A DNA stretch of 64,000 nt from Pseudoalteromonas tunicata (GTDB lineage: Bacteria > Pseudomonadota > Gammaproteobacteria > Enterobacterales > Alteromonadaceae), in contig NZ_CP011032.1 in assembly GCF_002310815.1 (NCBI RefSeq), positions 2,892,001-2,956,000 of the forward strand, in the 5' to 3' direction. How positions within the stretch are numbered: the first letter of the stretch is position 1; each line of letters begins with the position of its first letter. Shown here one piece after another: positions 26,820 to 36,676 of this stretch. Position numbers and translations under genes: made by a program. The notes under the pieces are model-generated. The model worked only from the letters and a program-made list of their open reading frames with translations. It was not told the origin of the DNA and made no database searches.

Positions 26820-28379
26820 CTAGATATAATCAAACAGTGATAAATTTTGCACTCTTGCAAATGCTTGCTGTGCTGCTTGCAATCCCACCCGAGAGTTCTC
26901 AAGGTTTGTAACAGCTTCGTACACATCTATTTCTTCTAAATCAGCCAGCGTTATTTTTGTTGCTTCTTTAAATAGCAACTGAGCATCACCTTCATTACTA
27001 ATCGAATTCATCCGCGCGCCAATTTGTGAGCGCGTATTATCAATGTTGGTTTGAGCGTTGGTGACTTCTTCGAGTAAGGCGCCGAGTACGTCCGCACGGC
27101 GGTTATTCTCAGGGCGATCTAGGCGAATTGTTTCAGGAAAGTTTGGTGCTGGCGCAGGCGGAATTGTGGTTTGATTACCAGCAGCACCAGCCACTGTGAT
27201 TTCAATCCCATTAAATTCAAGCAGCGTCCCAGCAGGGTTATAAGCTTGTGCAGAAACTGGCGTGGCAAGCACCGTTGGCGGAGTGGTACTGCGGTCAACT
27301 TCTCGCACTTCCACTTGTCCAGCCGATGGAAAGACCACTTCAAAATCAGCAAACTTATGTTCATCCGGAAACTTAATATTTCCTCCGGCAATACTTACCG
27401 TAGAGGCGGCAAGGGGTTTTGCCGTATAACCTGTACCAGTAATAGACATTGCATCAATGGCTTGCTGAAACATCCAAAGTACACTGGTTTCATCCGCTTT
27501 TTTATCTGGCTGCATATCAAAAACATCACCTGCTTGAGGTGGATTGTTGACATCGGTTTTGACCGAAATACCCTGAAACTCAATTTCATCCCCAGGGCTG
27601 TAACCATATGGACCATTTACAACATTTGGCGCAGGCAGCGATACATCAACAACTTGCCATGTATCTGCTTGCGGCGGCACCGCACCTGAAAACTGAATTT
27701 GATATGTATTAGCCGGTGCTGTTGGCGCGCGATATTCTGCGCCATCAGTTACAAAACCAAGAGAAACTTGTGCACCACTTGCTGCTGCGCTAGCTGGTCG
27801 ATAATGACTAAATTTTGACGCAACATTCGAAGCAAATGAATTACCAGGCTCAGTAACCGCAACATCAAAACTTGGCGCAATCAATACTTGGCGCTGACCG
27901 CTATCACCTTGATAATCAAAATATCCAAAAGAATCAGATTGATAAGGTTTAGTACGAGTTTGAAAACCAGAAAACATATAATCACCGTTAGCATTTTTCT
28001 GATTTACAATCCCTTCATATTCTTCATAACGTGATGCAATTTGTTCACGATAAGCAATTAATCCATCGTTATCGAGCGCACCATTAATTGCGCCACTTAA
28101 GCTTTCTTGTAGACGCAATAAAATGTTATTCATTGATGTTAAAGAAGTTTCAGCTTCACGGTTGTAACGATTGGCGGTCGATTGTGCATCTAGGTAACGG
28201 CTTGAAACATCAAGCTCTTTTTTAAGCTTAATAATGCTATTTGACGCAACCGGATCGTCAGATGGACGAATTACTTTTTTACCTGACGAAAGTTCTTCTT
28301 GAGCGCGATCTAAGCTTACTTGACGCGATTGTAAACTCGCTAAAGAACGCTGATAAAAGTTTGCGGTACCAATTCTCAT
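26820..28379 (-). CDS. flgL: Hook-filament junction protein FlgL
   Basis: A 519-residue junction protein that joins FlgK to the first flagellin. It begins MRIGTANFYQRSLASLQ, carries SSGKKVIRPSDDP and ends with the flagellin-like VYEAVTNLENSRVGLQ. It is longer than the enterobacterial protein because of a Pro/Ala-rich insert in the middle. It follows flgK by nine bases. Confidence 0.92.
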   Translation of the reverse strand: MRIGTANFYQRSLASLQSRQVSLDRAQEELSSGKKVIRPSDDPVASNSIIKLKKELDVSSRYLDAQSTANRYNREAETSLTSMNNILLRLQESLSGAINGALDNDGLIAYREQIASRYEEYEGIVNQKNANGDYMFSGFQTRTKPYQSDSFGYFDYQGDSGQRQVLIAPSFDVAVTEPGNSFASNVASKFSHYRPASAAASGAQVSLGFVTDGAEYRAPTAPANTYQIQFSGAVPPQADTWQVVDVSLPAPNVVNGPYGYSPGDEIEFQGISVKTDVNNPPQAGDVFDMQPDKKADETSVLWMFQQAIDAMSITGTGYTAKPLAASTVSIAGGNIKFPDEHKFADFEVVFPSAGQVEVREVDRSTTPPTVLATPVSAQAYNPAGTLLEFNGIEITVAGAAGNQTTIPPAPAPNFPETIRLDRPENNRRADVLGALLEEVTNAQTNIDNTRSQIGARMNSISNEGDAQLLFKEATKITLADLEEIDVYEAVTNLENSRVGLQAAQQAFARVQNLSLFDYI

Positions 28380-28388
28380 ATCTGACTC

Positions 28389-30434
28389 CTATCGTACGGC
28401 TTGCAGCAAGCTGTCAAATGTTTCATTGGCAATCGAGATGATCCGCGCTGCGGCAGAATAAGCTTGTTGGTATCGGATCAAATTTGCCGCCTCTTCATCA
28501 AGATTAACGCCTGAAATCGCCGCCATACGCTGCTCAGCACCCGCGAGTAATACAGCAAATGAGTCGGCATTTATTTTCCCACTCTGGGTTTTAACCCCAA
28601 CAAAAGTAACCAATTCGGCATAAGACTCAGAGAAAGTATTGGTGCCACCATCTAAGGTTTTTTTATTCTGATACTCGAGCATTATCAATGCATTAGAGTT
28701 ATCACCTGGGCCAAATTTTTTCTCGTCAAATGGCGCAGTGCCACCTTGATTAGTGATATTAAAAACTTCATTACCTGCCAGCTGCCCTTTGAGTTCTAGG
28801 CGCATACCTGGCAAATCAATGACTTGATCTGAAGGAATATTAAACGGGCCACCAGCTGGTGCAGCTAATGGATTGCCAGCAGAATCTTGAATGCTGTATT
28901 GTGTGCCTGTAGCATCAACCACAACTCTAATTTGAGGGTCCAGAGGAGGTGGAAAATTAGCTTGGTTTGGAAAGTTGGCATTGCTTGTATCTGTAATTTC
29001 ATACAAGGATAATTCAACATTATTTGGATTAGTTGGCGCACTGACATCAAGAGCATTGCCCGCTGCAGCGACTAAATTAGGGTCTTCTAAGGTACGTTCT
29101 ATTTCACGTGAACCCGAATATGTTGCACGAATTAAAAAACGATCTCCCACAGCTAAATTATTTTTAGCTATGTTAATATTTAAACCAGTATCTGGAATTT
29201 CTAACCTATCATTGGTCGGTGGAGACATCGCGGCAATATCAGCTGGGGTATAAGTTGCTAATACATTTTTGTCTTTGTCAGAAACAACCAAATTACCGGT
29301 TTGATCAACCTCCATCAAATATTCCTCGCCAGTAAGCAAAGAGGCATTGGTGATATTGACTGAAAAATCACTGGCTGTTGGATTTTGTTTTGAATTAAGC
29401 GTTCGAGTAAGCGCAACTTGAGGGTCATTAATATCTTTAAATAAATTAGTTCCCTCATCGCCATTTAAATCACGACCAAGTGATTGCTGACGATTAAATG
29501 CATCAGCGTAAGCTATGGCAATTTTGCCCATGTCACGAATAGCAGGTAGTAATAACTCTTCACGAATTTTAAATAAGCCGCCAAGTGAACCACCATCAAG
29601 TTGGTTGGTAACAATGGCTTTATTCGGTGCGCCAGGCGTTGGAGCTATGCCTACTTCAAGTTTGTTGCTATCAAATTCATTACGTTCAACCGATAGCGGC
29701 ACCGCAAATGTGCCCGCCACTAGCGTTAAACCGGTGCCAACAGTTAAATTAATGGTGCCATCAGGTAAATCGATAATGTTTACCTGTACTTTCTCACTGA
29801 GCTGACTAACCAATAAATCGCGTTTATCGAGTAAATCATTGGCAGGAAAACCATTTTCAGCGACCGAATTAGCAACCGCTATTTCCCCATTTAACTGGCC
29901 AATTCGAGCTGTGATTTCGTTAATTGCGGCAACAGTGGTTTTAATTTCTTGATTAATATTACCTAAATGCTGCTGCTCTACTTCACTAAACATGTTGTTA
30001 AACCGTTTAGCCGTAGACTCAGCTGAACTTAAAAACACATTTCGCGCAGAAATAATAGTTGGGTCTTCTGTAATACCGTTGATGGCATTAAATGACTCTT
30101 CAATGCTTTTAGTGATCCCTGTGTCAGTATTGGCTAAAAAATTATCGAGTCGGCTGGCATTCGTTGTTTGGGTATTGTTATAGTTAAATTGGCTTTTGTT
30201 ATAAATTACTTCAGTATACGAAAACTCATTAAAAGCCCGAGAAATGGAAGAAACTTGAGTACCATTACCAAGAAATACGCCACCAAATGGAATACCAACG
30301 GTCGATATTTGTTCTACCGTTTGGCGGTTATAACCAGTGGTATTCACGTTGGCAATATTATGGCCCGTGGTATCGAGCCCTTTTTGTGCGGCCGCTAAGC
30401 CAGAAACACCCGTTCCAAGAATCCCAAAACTCAT
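28389..30434 (-). CDS. flgK: Hook-filament junction protein FlgK
   Basis: A 681-residue hook-associated protein. It begins MSFGILGTGVSGLAAAQKGL with GHNIANVNTTGYNRQ (the flagellar rod/hook N-terminal motif). The C-terminal LDEEAANLIRYQQAYSAAAR is diagnostic. The middle is longer than in E. coli (547 aa). It is translated from the flgJKL operon, six bases after flgJ. Confidence 0.94.
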   Translation of the reverse strand: MSFGILGTGVSGLAAAQKGLDTTGHNIANVNTTGYNRQTVEQISTVGIPFGGVFLGNGTQVSSISRAFNEFSYTEVIYNKSQFNYNNTQTTNASRLDNFLANTDTGITKSIEESFNAINGITEDPTIISARNVFLSSAESTAKRFNNMFSEVEQQHLGNINQEIKTTVAAINEITARIGQLNGEIAVANSVAENGFPANDLLDKRDLLVSQLSEKVQVNIIDLPDGTINLTVGTGLTLVAGTFAVPLSVERNEFDSNKLEVGIAPTPGAPNKAIVTNQLDGGSLGGLFKIREELLLPAIRDMGKIAIAYADAFNRQQSLGRDLNGDEGTNLFKDINDPQVALTRTLNSKQNPTASDFSVNITNASLLTGEEYLMEVDQTGNLVVSDKDKNVLATYTPADIAAMSPPTNDRLEIPDTGLNINIAKNNLAVGDRFLIRATYSGSREIERTLEDPNLVAAAGNALDVSAPTNPNNVELSLYEITDTSNANFPNQANFPPPLDPQIRVVVDATGTQYSIQDSAGNPLAAPAGGPFNIPSDQVIDLPGMRLELKGQLAGNEVFNITNQGGTAPFDEKKFGPGDNSNALIMLEYQNKKTLDGGTNTFSESYAELVTFVGVKTQSGKINADSFAVLLAGAEQRMAAISGVNLDEEAANLIRYQQAYSAAARIISIANETFDSLLQAVR

Positions 30435-30440
30435 CTAAAT

Positions 30441-31487
30441 TTACTCCGTAAACTTTGCTACTTCGTTACTTAACATTCGCTTCACCCCCTGCTGTAAACC
30501 ATCACTATTTAGGATCCCGATGATTTTCTTCGCGTAATTTGGGTCTGTGGCGTAACCTGCTTCTTGTAACTTATGCAAAAAGCGCTCCATGTTATTAGAT
30601 TCTTTTAATGCCTCTTGATAACGGCCTCCTGACGATAAAAAATTAACAAAGTCATCAAAGCTTTCTTCGATATTTTGATAAGCGCGAAATGCGGCATTTT
30701 TCTTCACCGCAATGCCGTCCTCATACTCCAACGTTACTTTTTTTACAGAGTCACCTTGCCAGTTGCCACCGGCTTTGATGTTAAAAAGGTTGTTACTCGA
30801 TTCACCATTTGGCGTATTGATAATATGTTTACCCCAGCCAGTTTCGAGCGCTGCCTGTGCAATCATTACCGCAGGATTAAGATTGAGTTTTTCAGCAGCC
30901 GATTTAGCCTTATGCCACAGCGATTCGATAAACGATTCTTGGGAGTCAAACTCGGGACGAGCTGAATTACTCGCAGCGCTGACTTCACTCGTTTGCTCAT
31001 CAAGTTTTGCTTGCGCTTTTTGCGCTGCTAAAAATTGCTGATTAATCCAAGTCGGTAGTGCCGTATTCGTGGTACGTTTGATTGATTCACCTTCAGCTAA
31101 CGACGCAACAGGATTATTCAATGTGGCATCAGCGCGCAAAGTAGATGCTGGGCGATAATTCTTATAATCTGGGCTTAATTGCTCAACAATTAAATCCGCT
31201 AACCCTAACGAGCCATTAGAAGAAAGCTCCATCGTTAGCTGTTGATCGTGCATGTCTTGGTAGAATTTGGTCGATTCACTATTAAAAGGGCTGTCTGATT
31301 CAAACGCCTCATTGGCTTTACGCATACTTTTGAGCAGCATATTCATGAAAATAGATTCAAAATGTTGCGCCGCTTTTCGCAGTGCTTCTTTTTCATTTCC
31401 TTGACCACTTTTAGCGTCATGTCGCAGATCATTAAGACTATTGAGGTCAAAATAACTACTGGGCGAAGCGTGATTTATTTCATTCAT
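30441..31487 (-). CDS. flgJ: Rod cap and peptidoglycan hydrolase FlgJ
   Basis: A dual-domain periplasmic protein of 348 residues. The N-terminal rod-cap domain has HFESIFMNMLLKSMRKA. The C-terminal muramidase-type domain (about residues 180-345) has AMIAQAALETGWGKH with its catalytic Glu, and ending YATDPNYAKKIIGI. It bores through peptidoglycan so that the rod can grow. I choose ATG 31487 over the TTG at 31505: the sigma-54 promoter at 31525-31541 would place the transcription start close to 31514. Confidence 0.92.
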   Translation of the reverse strand: MNEINHASPSSYFDLNSLNDLRHDAKSGQGNEKEALRKAAQHFESIFMNMLLKSMRKANEAFESDSPFNSESTKFYQDMHDQQLTMELSSNGSLGLADLIVEQLSPDYKNYRPASTLRADATLNNPVASLAEGESIKRTTNTALPTWINQQFLAAQKAQAKLDEQTSEVSAASNSARPEFDSQESFIESLWHKAKSAAEKLNLNPAVMIAQAALETGWGKHIINTPNGESSNNLFNIKAGGNWQGDSVKKVTLEYEDGIAVKKNAAFRAYQNIEESFDDFVNFLSSGGRYQEALKESNNMERFLHKLQEAGYATDPNYAKKIIGILNSDGLQQGVKRMLSNEVAKFTE

Positions 31488-31524
31488 AACGGTTTGTTGA
31501 CACAAGGGAACATAACAAGGTCAA

Positions 31525-31541
31525 TGCAATTGAAATGCCAA
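31525..31541 (-). promoter_or_regulatory. Sigma-54 promoter of flgJKL
   Basis: The minus strand reads TTGGCATTTCAATTGCA, with GG and GC ten bases apart and TTGC at -12. It lies about 38 bases before the flgJ ATG and after the flgI terminator. Confidence 0.8.
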
Positions 31542-31631
31542 GTTAAAAGCGAGGTTATAGACTGATTTAATTAATAAAAATTTATACTGCTGGTTGAAAA
31601 GCAAAAAAATAACTTTTTTTGAGCCAAACTA

Positions 31632-31661
31632 AAAATAAAAAAACGAGCTTAACTAGCCCGT
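31632..31661 (-). terminator. Terminator after flgI
   Basis: On the minus strand ACGGGCT pairs with AGCTCGT (one G-U pair in RNA) around AGTTA, followed by TTTTTT. It ends the flgFGHI unit 40 bases past flgI. Confidence 0.8.
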
Positions 31662-31701
31662 TTTTATTAATTGCTACAAAATTAAATACTCGGTTTTGCC
31701 G

Positions 31702-32796
31702 CTAAATGACAATCAACTGGCCACTTATTGCCCCAGCTTCTTTAAGTGCCTCTAAAATAGCCATTAAATCCCCCGGCGCCGCGCCAACTTCATTAATTGC
31801 TCGCACCAAATCATCTAAACTGACTCCAGGATTAAATACAAAGGCCCGCGAGTCATCTCGAGAAACATCTATAATGCTTTGTGTTGTGACCGTCGTATCG
31901 CCCGTTGCAAGAGGGTTTGGTTGAGAGACATCTTGGTTTTCTGCAATTGTGACCGTTAAACCACCATGAGTAATCGCAGCGGGTTGTAATTTAACATCTT
32001 TACCAATCACAATAGTGCCAGTTCGTGAGTTAACTAAAATTTTGGCTGACGTATCTGCCGGTTTAAACTCAAGATTTTCAAGGGTTGATAAATACGCAAC
32101 TCGCTGCGATACATCCCTAGGTGCAATAACCCGAACCGATGCTGCATCTTGTGCACTAGCTGAATTAGGGCCAACCAAATTATTGATGGTTTCGGCTAAT
32201 CGTTTTGCAGTGGTAAAATCTGGGCGATGCAAATTGAAAGTAATAAAATCACCTTGTGAGAACGGGTTTGGCACAGCTCGCTCAACAGTTGCACCATTTG
32301 GCACTCTACCAACGGTTGGCGTATTAACTAAAATTCGACTGCCATCTCCACCTTCAGCTCCTAAACCACTGACAATAAGACTACCTTGAGCAATCGCATA
32401 GACATTACCATCAATCCCTTTTAAAAAAGTTTGTAACAATGTACCGCCACGTAAACTGCCCGCACTGCCGATAGATGACACTGTGACATCTATTGTTTGC
32501 CCAGGTTTTATAAAAGGGGGTAATTTTGCATGCACCGCGACGGCTGCAACATTTTTAATTTTAGGTTTTAAATTATCAGGTAATGCAATACCAAAACCAC
32601 TTAACATAGCTTTAAAGGTTTGTTCGGTAAATCGGCTTTGCTCACCGGTACCAGGCAAACCTACCACTAAACCATAACCGACCAATTGATTGTCTCGCAC
32701 CCCTTCAACCATTGAAACATCTTTGATGCGCTCAGCAACACTCGCGGTGCTAAAGAGTAATAAAAATAGCGCGATTGAGCATAGAAAATTTTTCAT
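31702..32796 (-). CDS. flgI: Flagellar P-ring protein FlgI
   Basis: A 364-residue periplasmic ring subunit in the peptidoglycan layer. A cleavable signal peptide ([18 protein letters not shown]) precedes [20 protein letters not shown], the standard mature start. The rest aligns with the family over full length, including [12 protein letters not shown]. It follows flgH by 11 bases. Confidence 0.94.
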   Translation of the reverse strand: MKNFLCSIALFLLLFSTASVAERIKDVSMVEGVRDNQLVGYGLVVGLPGTGEQSRFTEQTFKAMLSGFGIALPDNLKPKIKNVAAVAVHAKLPPFIKPGQTIDVTVSSIGSAGSLRGGTLLQTFLKGIDGNVYAIAQGSLIVSGLGAEGGDGSRILVNTPTVGRVPNGATVERAVPNPFSQGDFITFNLHRPDFTTAKRLAETINNLVGPNSASAQDAASVRVIAPRDVSQRVAYLSTLENLEFKPADTSAKILVNSRTGTIVIGKDVKLQPAAITHGGLTVTIAENQDVSQPNPLATGDTTVTTQSIIDVSRDDSRAFVFNPGVSLDDLVRAINEVGAAPGDLMAILEALKEAGAISGQLIVI

Positions 32797-32807
32797 TTAA
32801 CTTCCCC

Positions 32808-33491
32808 TTAAAAAGGAAATAATGCACTCATAAAAAAGCGCGACAACCAACCACTGCTTTGAGCATCTTGAAGATCCCCTTTACCAGAATACTGAATACG
32901 GGCATTCGCGATACGATTTGATTCCACAGTATTATCGGCAGCAACATCAGATGCACGAACAACCCCCTCTAAACGAATAAACTCTTCACCCGTATTTAGC
33001 GTGAGCCACTTTTCGCCTCGGATCATTAAATTACCATTGGGTAAAACACGCATCACATTAACTGAAATATTACCGCTTAAGCTGTTAGATTGATTGGACT
33101 TTGCATCCCCTTTGTATGAGGAATCGGACTTGAGCCCCAACTCAATACTTTGACCACCAATATTAACGTTTTTGCCACCAAGGCCAACGAGTGGGTTTAA
33201 AGCAATATCAGTCGCTTTGCCGCTTTCGGTTTTGGCACTTTTAGATGCTTGAGTTGACTCATTAAGCATGACGGTAATGATATCGCCAACACGAACCGCT
33301 TTTTTATCGCTGTATAAATCGTTTGAATTATAAGCATCAAATAAGGAACCGGTTTGCACCATAGGTTCTGTTTCAGCTTCTGCTGGAATAGGGGTAAAAT
33401 AAGGATCATCGACAATAACATTGCGATTGCCAGTCGACACACAGCCAACTGAGAGAAAAATAGCACACAAACTAATTAGAGTATTTTTCAT
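32808..33491 (-). CDS. flgH: Flagellar L-ring lipoprotein FlgH
   Basis: A 227-residue outer-membrane lipoprotein. The signal ends in the lipobox SVGC near residue 17. Family blocks include VRVGDIITVMLNESTQASKSA and NGNLMIRGEKWLTLNTGEE, then IRLEGVVRASDV near the end. Forms the bushing in the outer membrane around the rod. Confidence 0.94.
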   Translation of the reverse strand: MKNTLISLCAIFLSVGCVSTGNRNVIVDDPYFTPIPAEAETEPMVQTGSLFDAYNSNDLYSDKKAVRVGDIITVMLNESTQASKSAKTESGKATDIALNPLVGLGGKNVNIGGQSIELGLKSDSSYKGDAKSNQSNSLSGNISVNVMRVLPNGNLMIRGEKWLTLNTGEEFIRLEGVVRASDVAADNTVESNRIANARIQYSGKGDLQDAQSSGWLSRFFMSALFPF

Positions 33492-33507
33492 GACCCTCTC
33501 CTACTGC

Positions 33508-34296
33508 TTAAAGTTGTTGATTAATGAAGTTCAACATCTGATCAACTGATGAAATTACTTTTGAGTTCATTTCATAAATACGTTGGGTTTCAATCAAGTT
33601 CACTAATTCTTCGGTGGTATTTACATTCGATGTTTCAAGCGCACCTTGTACAATGACACCTAAGCCATCGGCACCGGGGTTACCCTGAATGGGCGCACCA
33701 CTTACCGCTGTTTCGGTAAATAAATTTTGCCCCATCGGCTCAAGACCTGATGGATTAATAAAATCCGAAATCGTGAGCTGTCCAATGACCACGTTATCGG
33801 CCTGACCACGAACACGCACCGATACTTCACCGTCTTGTGAAATAGTAAGTGACTGCGCATCATTAGGAACATTCATTTCAGGCTGTACAGGAAAACCAGC
33901 ACCCGATGTCACCACTCGGCCATCACCATCAGTAGTAAATTGGCCAGCACGTGAATACGCTAAACTACCGTCGGGTAATAACACCTCAAAAAAACCTTGA
34001 CCTTGGATCATCCAATCCATCGAGTTATCTGTGGTGATCATATTGCCTTGAGAAAAGTTTTTTTGCGTGGCGACTACTTTAGTACCCGCACCGAGCATTA
34101 ACCCGGAAGGCATTTCGGTGTCTTGTGACGAGCGACCACCTGGTTGATTAATATTTTGATAAAGCAAATCTTCAAATACTGCGCGGCTCTTTTTATAGCC
34201 AACAGTACTCGCATTCGCTAAGTTATTTGAAATAACCGAAATATCAGTTTGTTGGGCGTCAAGCCCGGTTTTACTAATCCACAATGCCGGATGCAT
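33508..34296 (-). CDS. flgG: Distal rod protein FlgG
   Basis: A 262-residue rod subunit, close to the usual 260. It starts MHPALWISKTGLDAQQTDIS with SNNLANASTVGYKKSRA. It has GAGTKV and the C-terminal VNLIETQRIYEMNSKVIS. Second gene of flgFGHI, 20 bases after flgF. Confidence 0.95.
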   Translation of the reverse strand: MHPALWISKTGLDAQQTDISVISNNLANASTVGYKKSRAVFEDLLYQNINQPGGRSSQDTEMPSGLMLGAGTKVVATQKNFSQGNMITTDNSMDWMIQGQGFFEVLLPDGSLAYSRAGQFTTDGDGRVVTSGAGFPVQPEMNVPNDAQSLTISQDGEVSVRVRGQADNVVIGQLTISDFINPSGLEPMGQNLFTETAVSGAPIQGNPGADGLGVIVQGALETSNVNTTEELVNLIETQRIYEMNSKVISSVDQMLNFINQQL

Positions 34297-34316
34297 AATT
34301 TATTCTCCGTCAACTA

Positions 34317-35084
34317 CTAAATAATTCGTAATAAAGAAGCCTGACTTTCGTCCATCTTCTCTGCTGTTTTCATCATCTTGACTTGTAATTCGAACTGGCG
34401 CTGATGCGCTATCATGCCAACCATTTCATCAACTGGGTTAACATTCGACATTTCTAACGCGCCACTTATTACCTGCACTTCTAAATTGGTGTCACAAAAG
34501 TCACATTGATCTTTAAAGGTCGATTTATCTTTTGGACGAAACAGACCATCTAAGCCTTTTTCGAGTAAATTTTGATTTTGTGGTACGACAACTTTTAAGC
34601 GCTCCACATCTTCTAAAAAGCTAGCAGGCGCGCCTTGTGGCCGGACTTGAATAGTGCCATCGGTGCTGATTTGAACTTTTTCAAGCGGCACCGGCAGGAT
34701 AATCGGACCACCTTCGCCAATCACAGCTTCGCCTTTAGCGGTGAGTAATTGCCCTGTGCTGGTGATCTGTAAATTGCCACCACGAGTAAAGGCTTCTTCA
34801 CCGTTTTGATCTTGAACGACCAACCATCCGCCGCCACTGACAGCAACATCAAGATTGCGCCCTGTGGTTGATAAAGCGCCCATTGCCATTTTAGAACCAG
34901 GTCGCTCTTCCATTGCAAAAACGCGCGTTGGTAAGCCTTCGCCAAATGCTTGCATCGAACGGGCTTGCTCAAAATCAGACTTAAATCCAACGGTTTTTGC
35001 GTTAGCCAAATTATTGGCATTGACCGCAACTCCGAGTAAATTTTGTTTTGCGCCGCTCATGGAGATATAAAGCAATTTATCCAT
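34317..35084 (-). CDS. flgF: Proximal rod protein FlgF
   Basis: A 255-residue rod subunit. It starts MDKLLYISMSGAKQNLLGVA with ANNLANAKTVGFKSDFEQA, and ends with VDEMVGMIAHQRQFELQVKM. It carries a CDFC pair near residue 199, which is odd for a secreted axial protein. It is the first gene of its transcription unit, with its own sigma-54 promoter and separated from flgE by a terminator. Confidence 0.94.
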   Translation of the reverse strand: MDKLLYISMSGAKQNLLGVAVNANNLANAKTVGFKSDFEQARSMQAFGEGLPTRVFAMEERPGSKMAMGALSTTGRNLDVAVSGGGWLVVQDQNGEEAFTRGGNLQITSTGQLLTAKGEAVIGEGGPIILPVPLEKVQISTDGTIQVRPQGAPASFLEDVERLKVVVPQNQNLLEKGLDGLFRPKDKSTFKDQCDFCDTNLEVQVISGALEMSNVNPVDEMVGMIAHQRQFELQVKMMKTAEKMDESQASLLRII

Positions 35085-35118
35085 TTCAATACGCCAAAAA
35101 TTTGATACTTAGTCTATC

Positions 35119-35137
35119 AAAGCAATATTAATGCCAA
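35119..35137 (-). promoter_or_regulatory. Sigma-54 promoter of flgFGHI
   Basis: The minus strand reads TTGGCATTAATATTGCTTT: GG and GC ten bases apart, TTGC at -12. It starts directly after the terminator of flgE and lies 35 bases before flgF. Confidence 0.82.
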
Positions 35138-35168
35138 AAAAAATGGCCATCATAAGATGGCCATTTTT
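35138..35168 (-). terminator. Terminator after flgE
   Basis: ATGGCCATC (35143-35151) pairs with GATGGCCAT (35156-35164) around a four-base loop. The minus-strand transcript ends in a T-run. It separates flgBCDE from flgFGHI. Confidence 0.88.
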
Positions 35169-35182
35169 AATGCAAAAACTGA

Positions 35183-36661
35183 TTATCGGATCTGCAGGAT
35201 GTTTTGTGATATTTGGTTATTTACTTCAAGCGCACGAGAGTTGGCTTGGAAATTACGCTGCGCAGCAATTAAGTCAACCAGCTCACCGGTTAAGTTGACG
35301 TTCGCTTGCTCGAGCGTACCTGAACGAATTGAACCAAATGTACCTGAGTCTGGCTCACCCGCTAACGCTTCACCCGATTCACGACTCGGGGTCCAAGAGG
35401 TATTTCCGATTTGGGTTAAACCTTGCTCATTAGGAAAACGCGCTAAAGCTACTTTACTAATTGCTTGTGCATCACCATTTGAATATTTAGCTTCAATTAA
35501 ACCATCACCACCAATTGAAATCCCCGTTAAACGACCAACGGTTTGGCCATCTTGACTAAGCGCAGTAATTTCAAACGCTGATGAGAACTGCGTTAAATTA
35601 CTCATATTGATATTAAATTGTTGATCCGGATTCGCGCCGTTTGTTACCACACTTGCGCCATCATATGGGGCTGTTGGTGGCGGTGTAATAGTTACGTTAA
35701 GCGGCGTACCTAGCGGCTCTGTTTTTGGCACCGGAAAAGTTGAAGCAACGGGAGAACCCGATGAATCAAACTGTAATAACATGCCGGTATGAGACGTTGG
35801 ATCGCCCACCGGATCGCCGGTTGAGAATGTCCGAGCATCAGGCGCACCACCAGATAATAGATCGTTACCTAGATCAACCTTTTTCTGCACTCCAGCATCA
35901 TCGGTTACTGTCGAAAACATCACCCATGAATTAGCATTTGTTGCGTCATTCGGATCGGCTGGTAACGCATCAAAACCAGAGCCTGGTACCGTCGCAGCCG
36001 CATTAGTCGTGGTAGGATCGGCCACTTTGACATAATAAAATGAAGCAATACGGCTATTACCTAACGAATCATAAATAACCGTTGAAGTTGATGCTGTGTA
36101 TGTTGTGGTATCAAGTGGATTAAATTTATAAGGATCTAACGCTTTAGCATTGGAGTCTAAATTAAAGCTCATATCCACCGCACCAGTTGCCGATGGTGAA
36201 CCTGCACTATCTGGAATTTGAATTGGTGCCGTTGTACTTAAACTAACCGATTTAACCGAGCCATCTTCATTTACAGGTAAACCTTGTAAAAAATCACCAC
36301 CTGCGGTCACTAAGCGATTATCAGCATCGAGTTTAAATGCACCACTTCGAGTATAGGTAAAATCACGACTCAGTGGACTATCTGTGGTGACAAAAAAACC
36401 ATTACCGTTAATTGCCATATCTAAAGCGTTAGAGGTAAAGAGTAAACTGCCTTGATGAAATTGTTGTGCTACAACCTGAGTTAAAACACCTTCACCATTT
36501 TGCGTTTTAGCATTTGAAAATAAGGAGGTCGAGAATACATCCGCAAACTCTGCTCTTGATTCCTTAAAACCATAAGTATTGACGTTCGCAATATTATTTG
36601 CGGTTACATCAAGATCTTTTTGCGCAGCTTTTAAGCCACTTAATGCGATATTGAATGACAT
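35183..36661 (-). CDS. flgE: Flagellar hook protein FlgE
   Basis: A 492-residue hook subunit, longer than the E. coli protein (402) because of a larger exposed D2 region. It starts MSFNIALSGLKAAQKDLDVT with NNIANVNTYGFKESRAEF, and ends with the C-terminal LVDLIAAQRNFQANSRALEV. It follows flgD by 15 bases. Confidence 0.94.
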   Translation of the reverse strand: MSFNIALSGLKAAQKDLDVTANNIANVNTYGFKESRAEFADVFSTSLFSNAKTQNGEGVLTQVVAQQFHQGSLLFTSNALDMAINGNGFFVTTDSPLSRDFTYTRSGAFKLDADNRLVTAGGDFLQGLPVNEDGSVKSVSLSTTAPIQIPDSAGSPSATGAVDMSFNLDSNAKALDPYKFNPLDTTTYTASTSTVIYDSLGNSRIASFYYVKVADPTTTNAAATVPGSGFDALPADPNDATNANSWVMFSTVTDDAGVQKKVDLGNDLLSGGAPDARTFSTGDPVGDPTSHTGMLLQFDSSGSPVASTFPVPKTEPLGTPLNVTITPPPTAPYDGASVVTNGANPDQQFNINMSNLTQFSSAFEITALSQDGQTVGRLTGISIGGDGLIEAKYSNGDAQAISKVALARFPNEQGLTQIGNTSWTPSRESGEALAGEPDSGTFGSIRSGTLEQANVNLTGELVDLIAAQRNFQANSRALEVNNQISQNILQIR

Positions 36662-36676
36662 AATTAACCTACCCTA

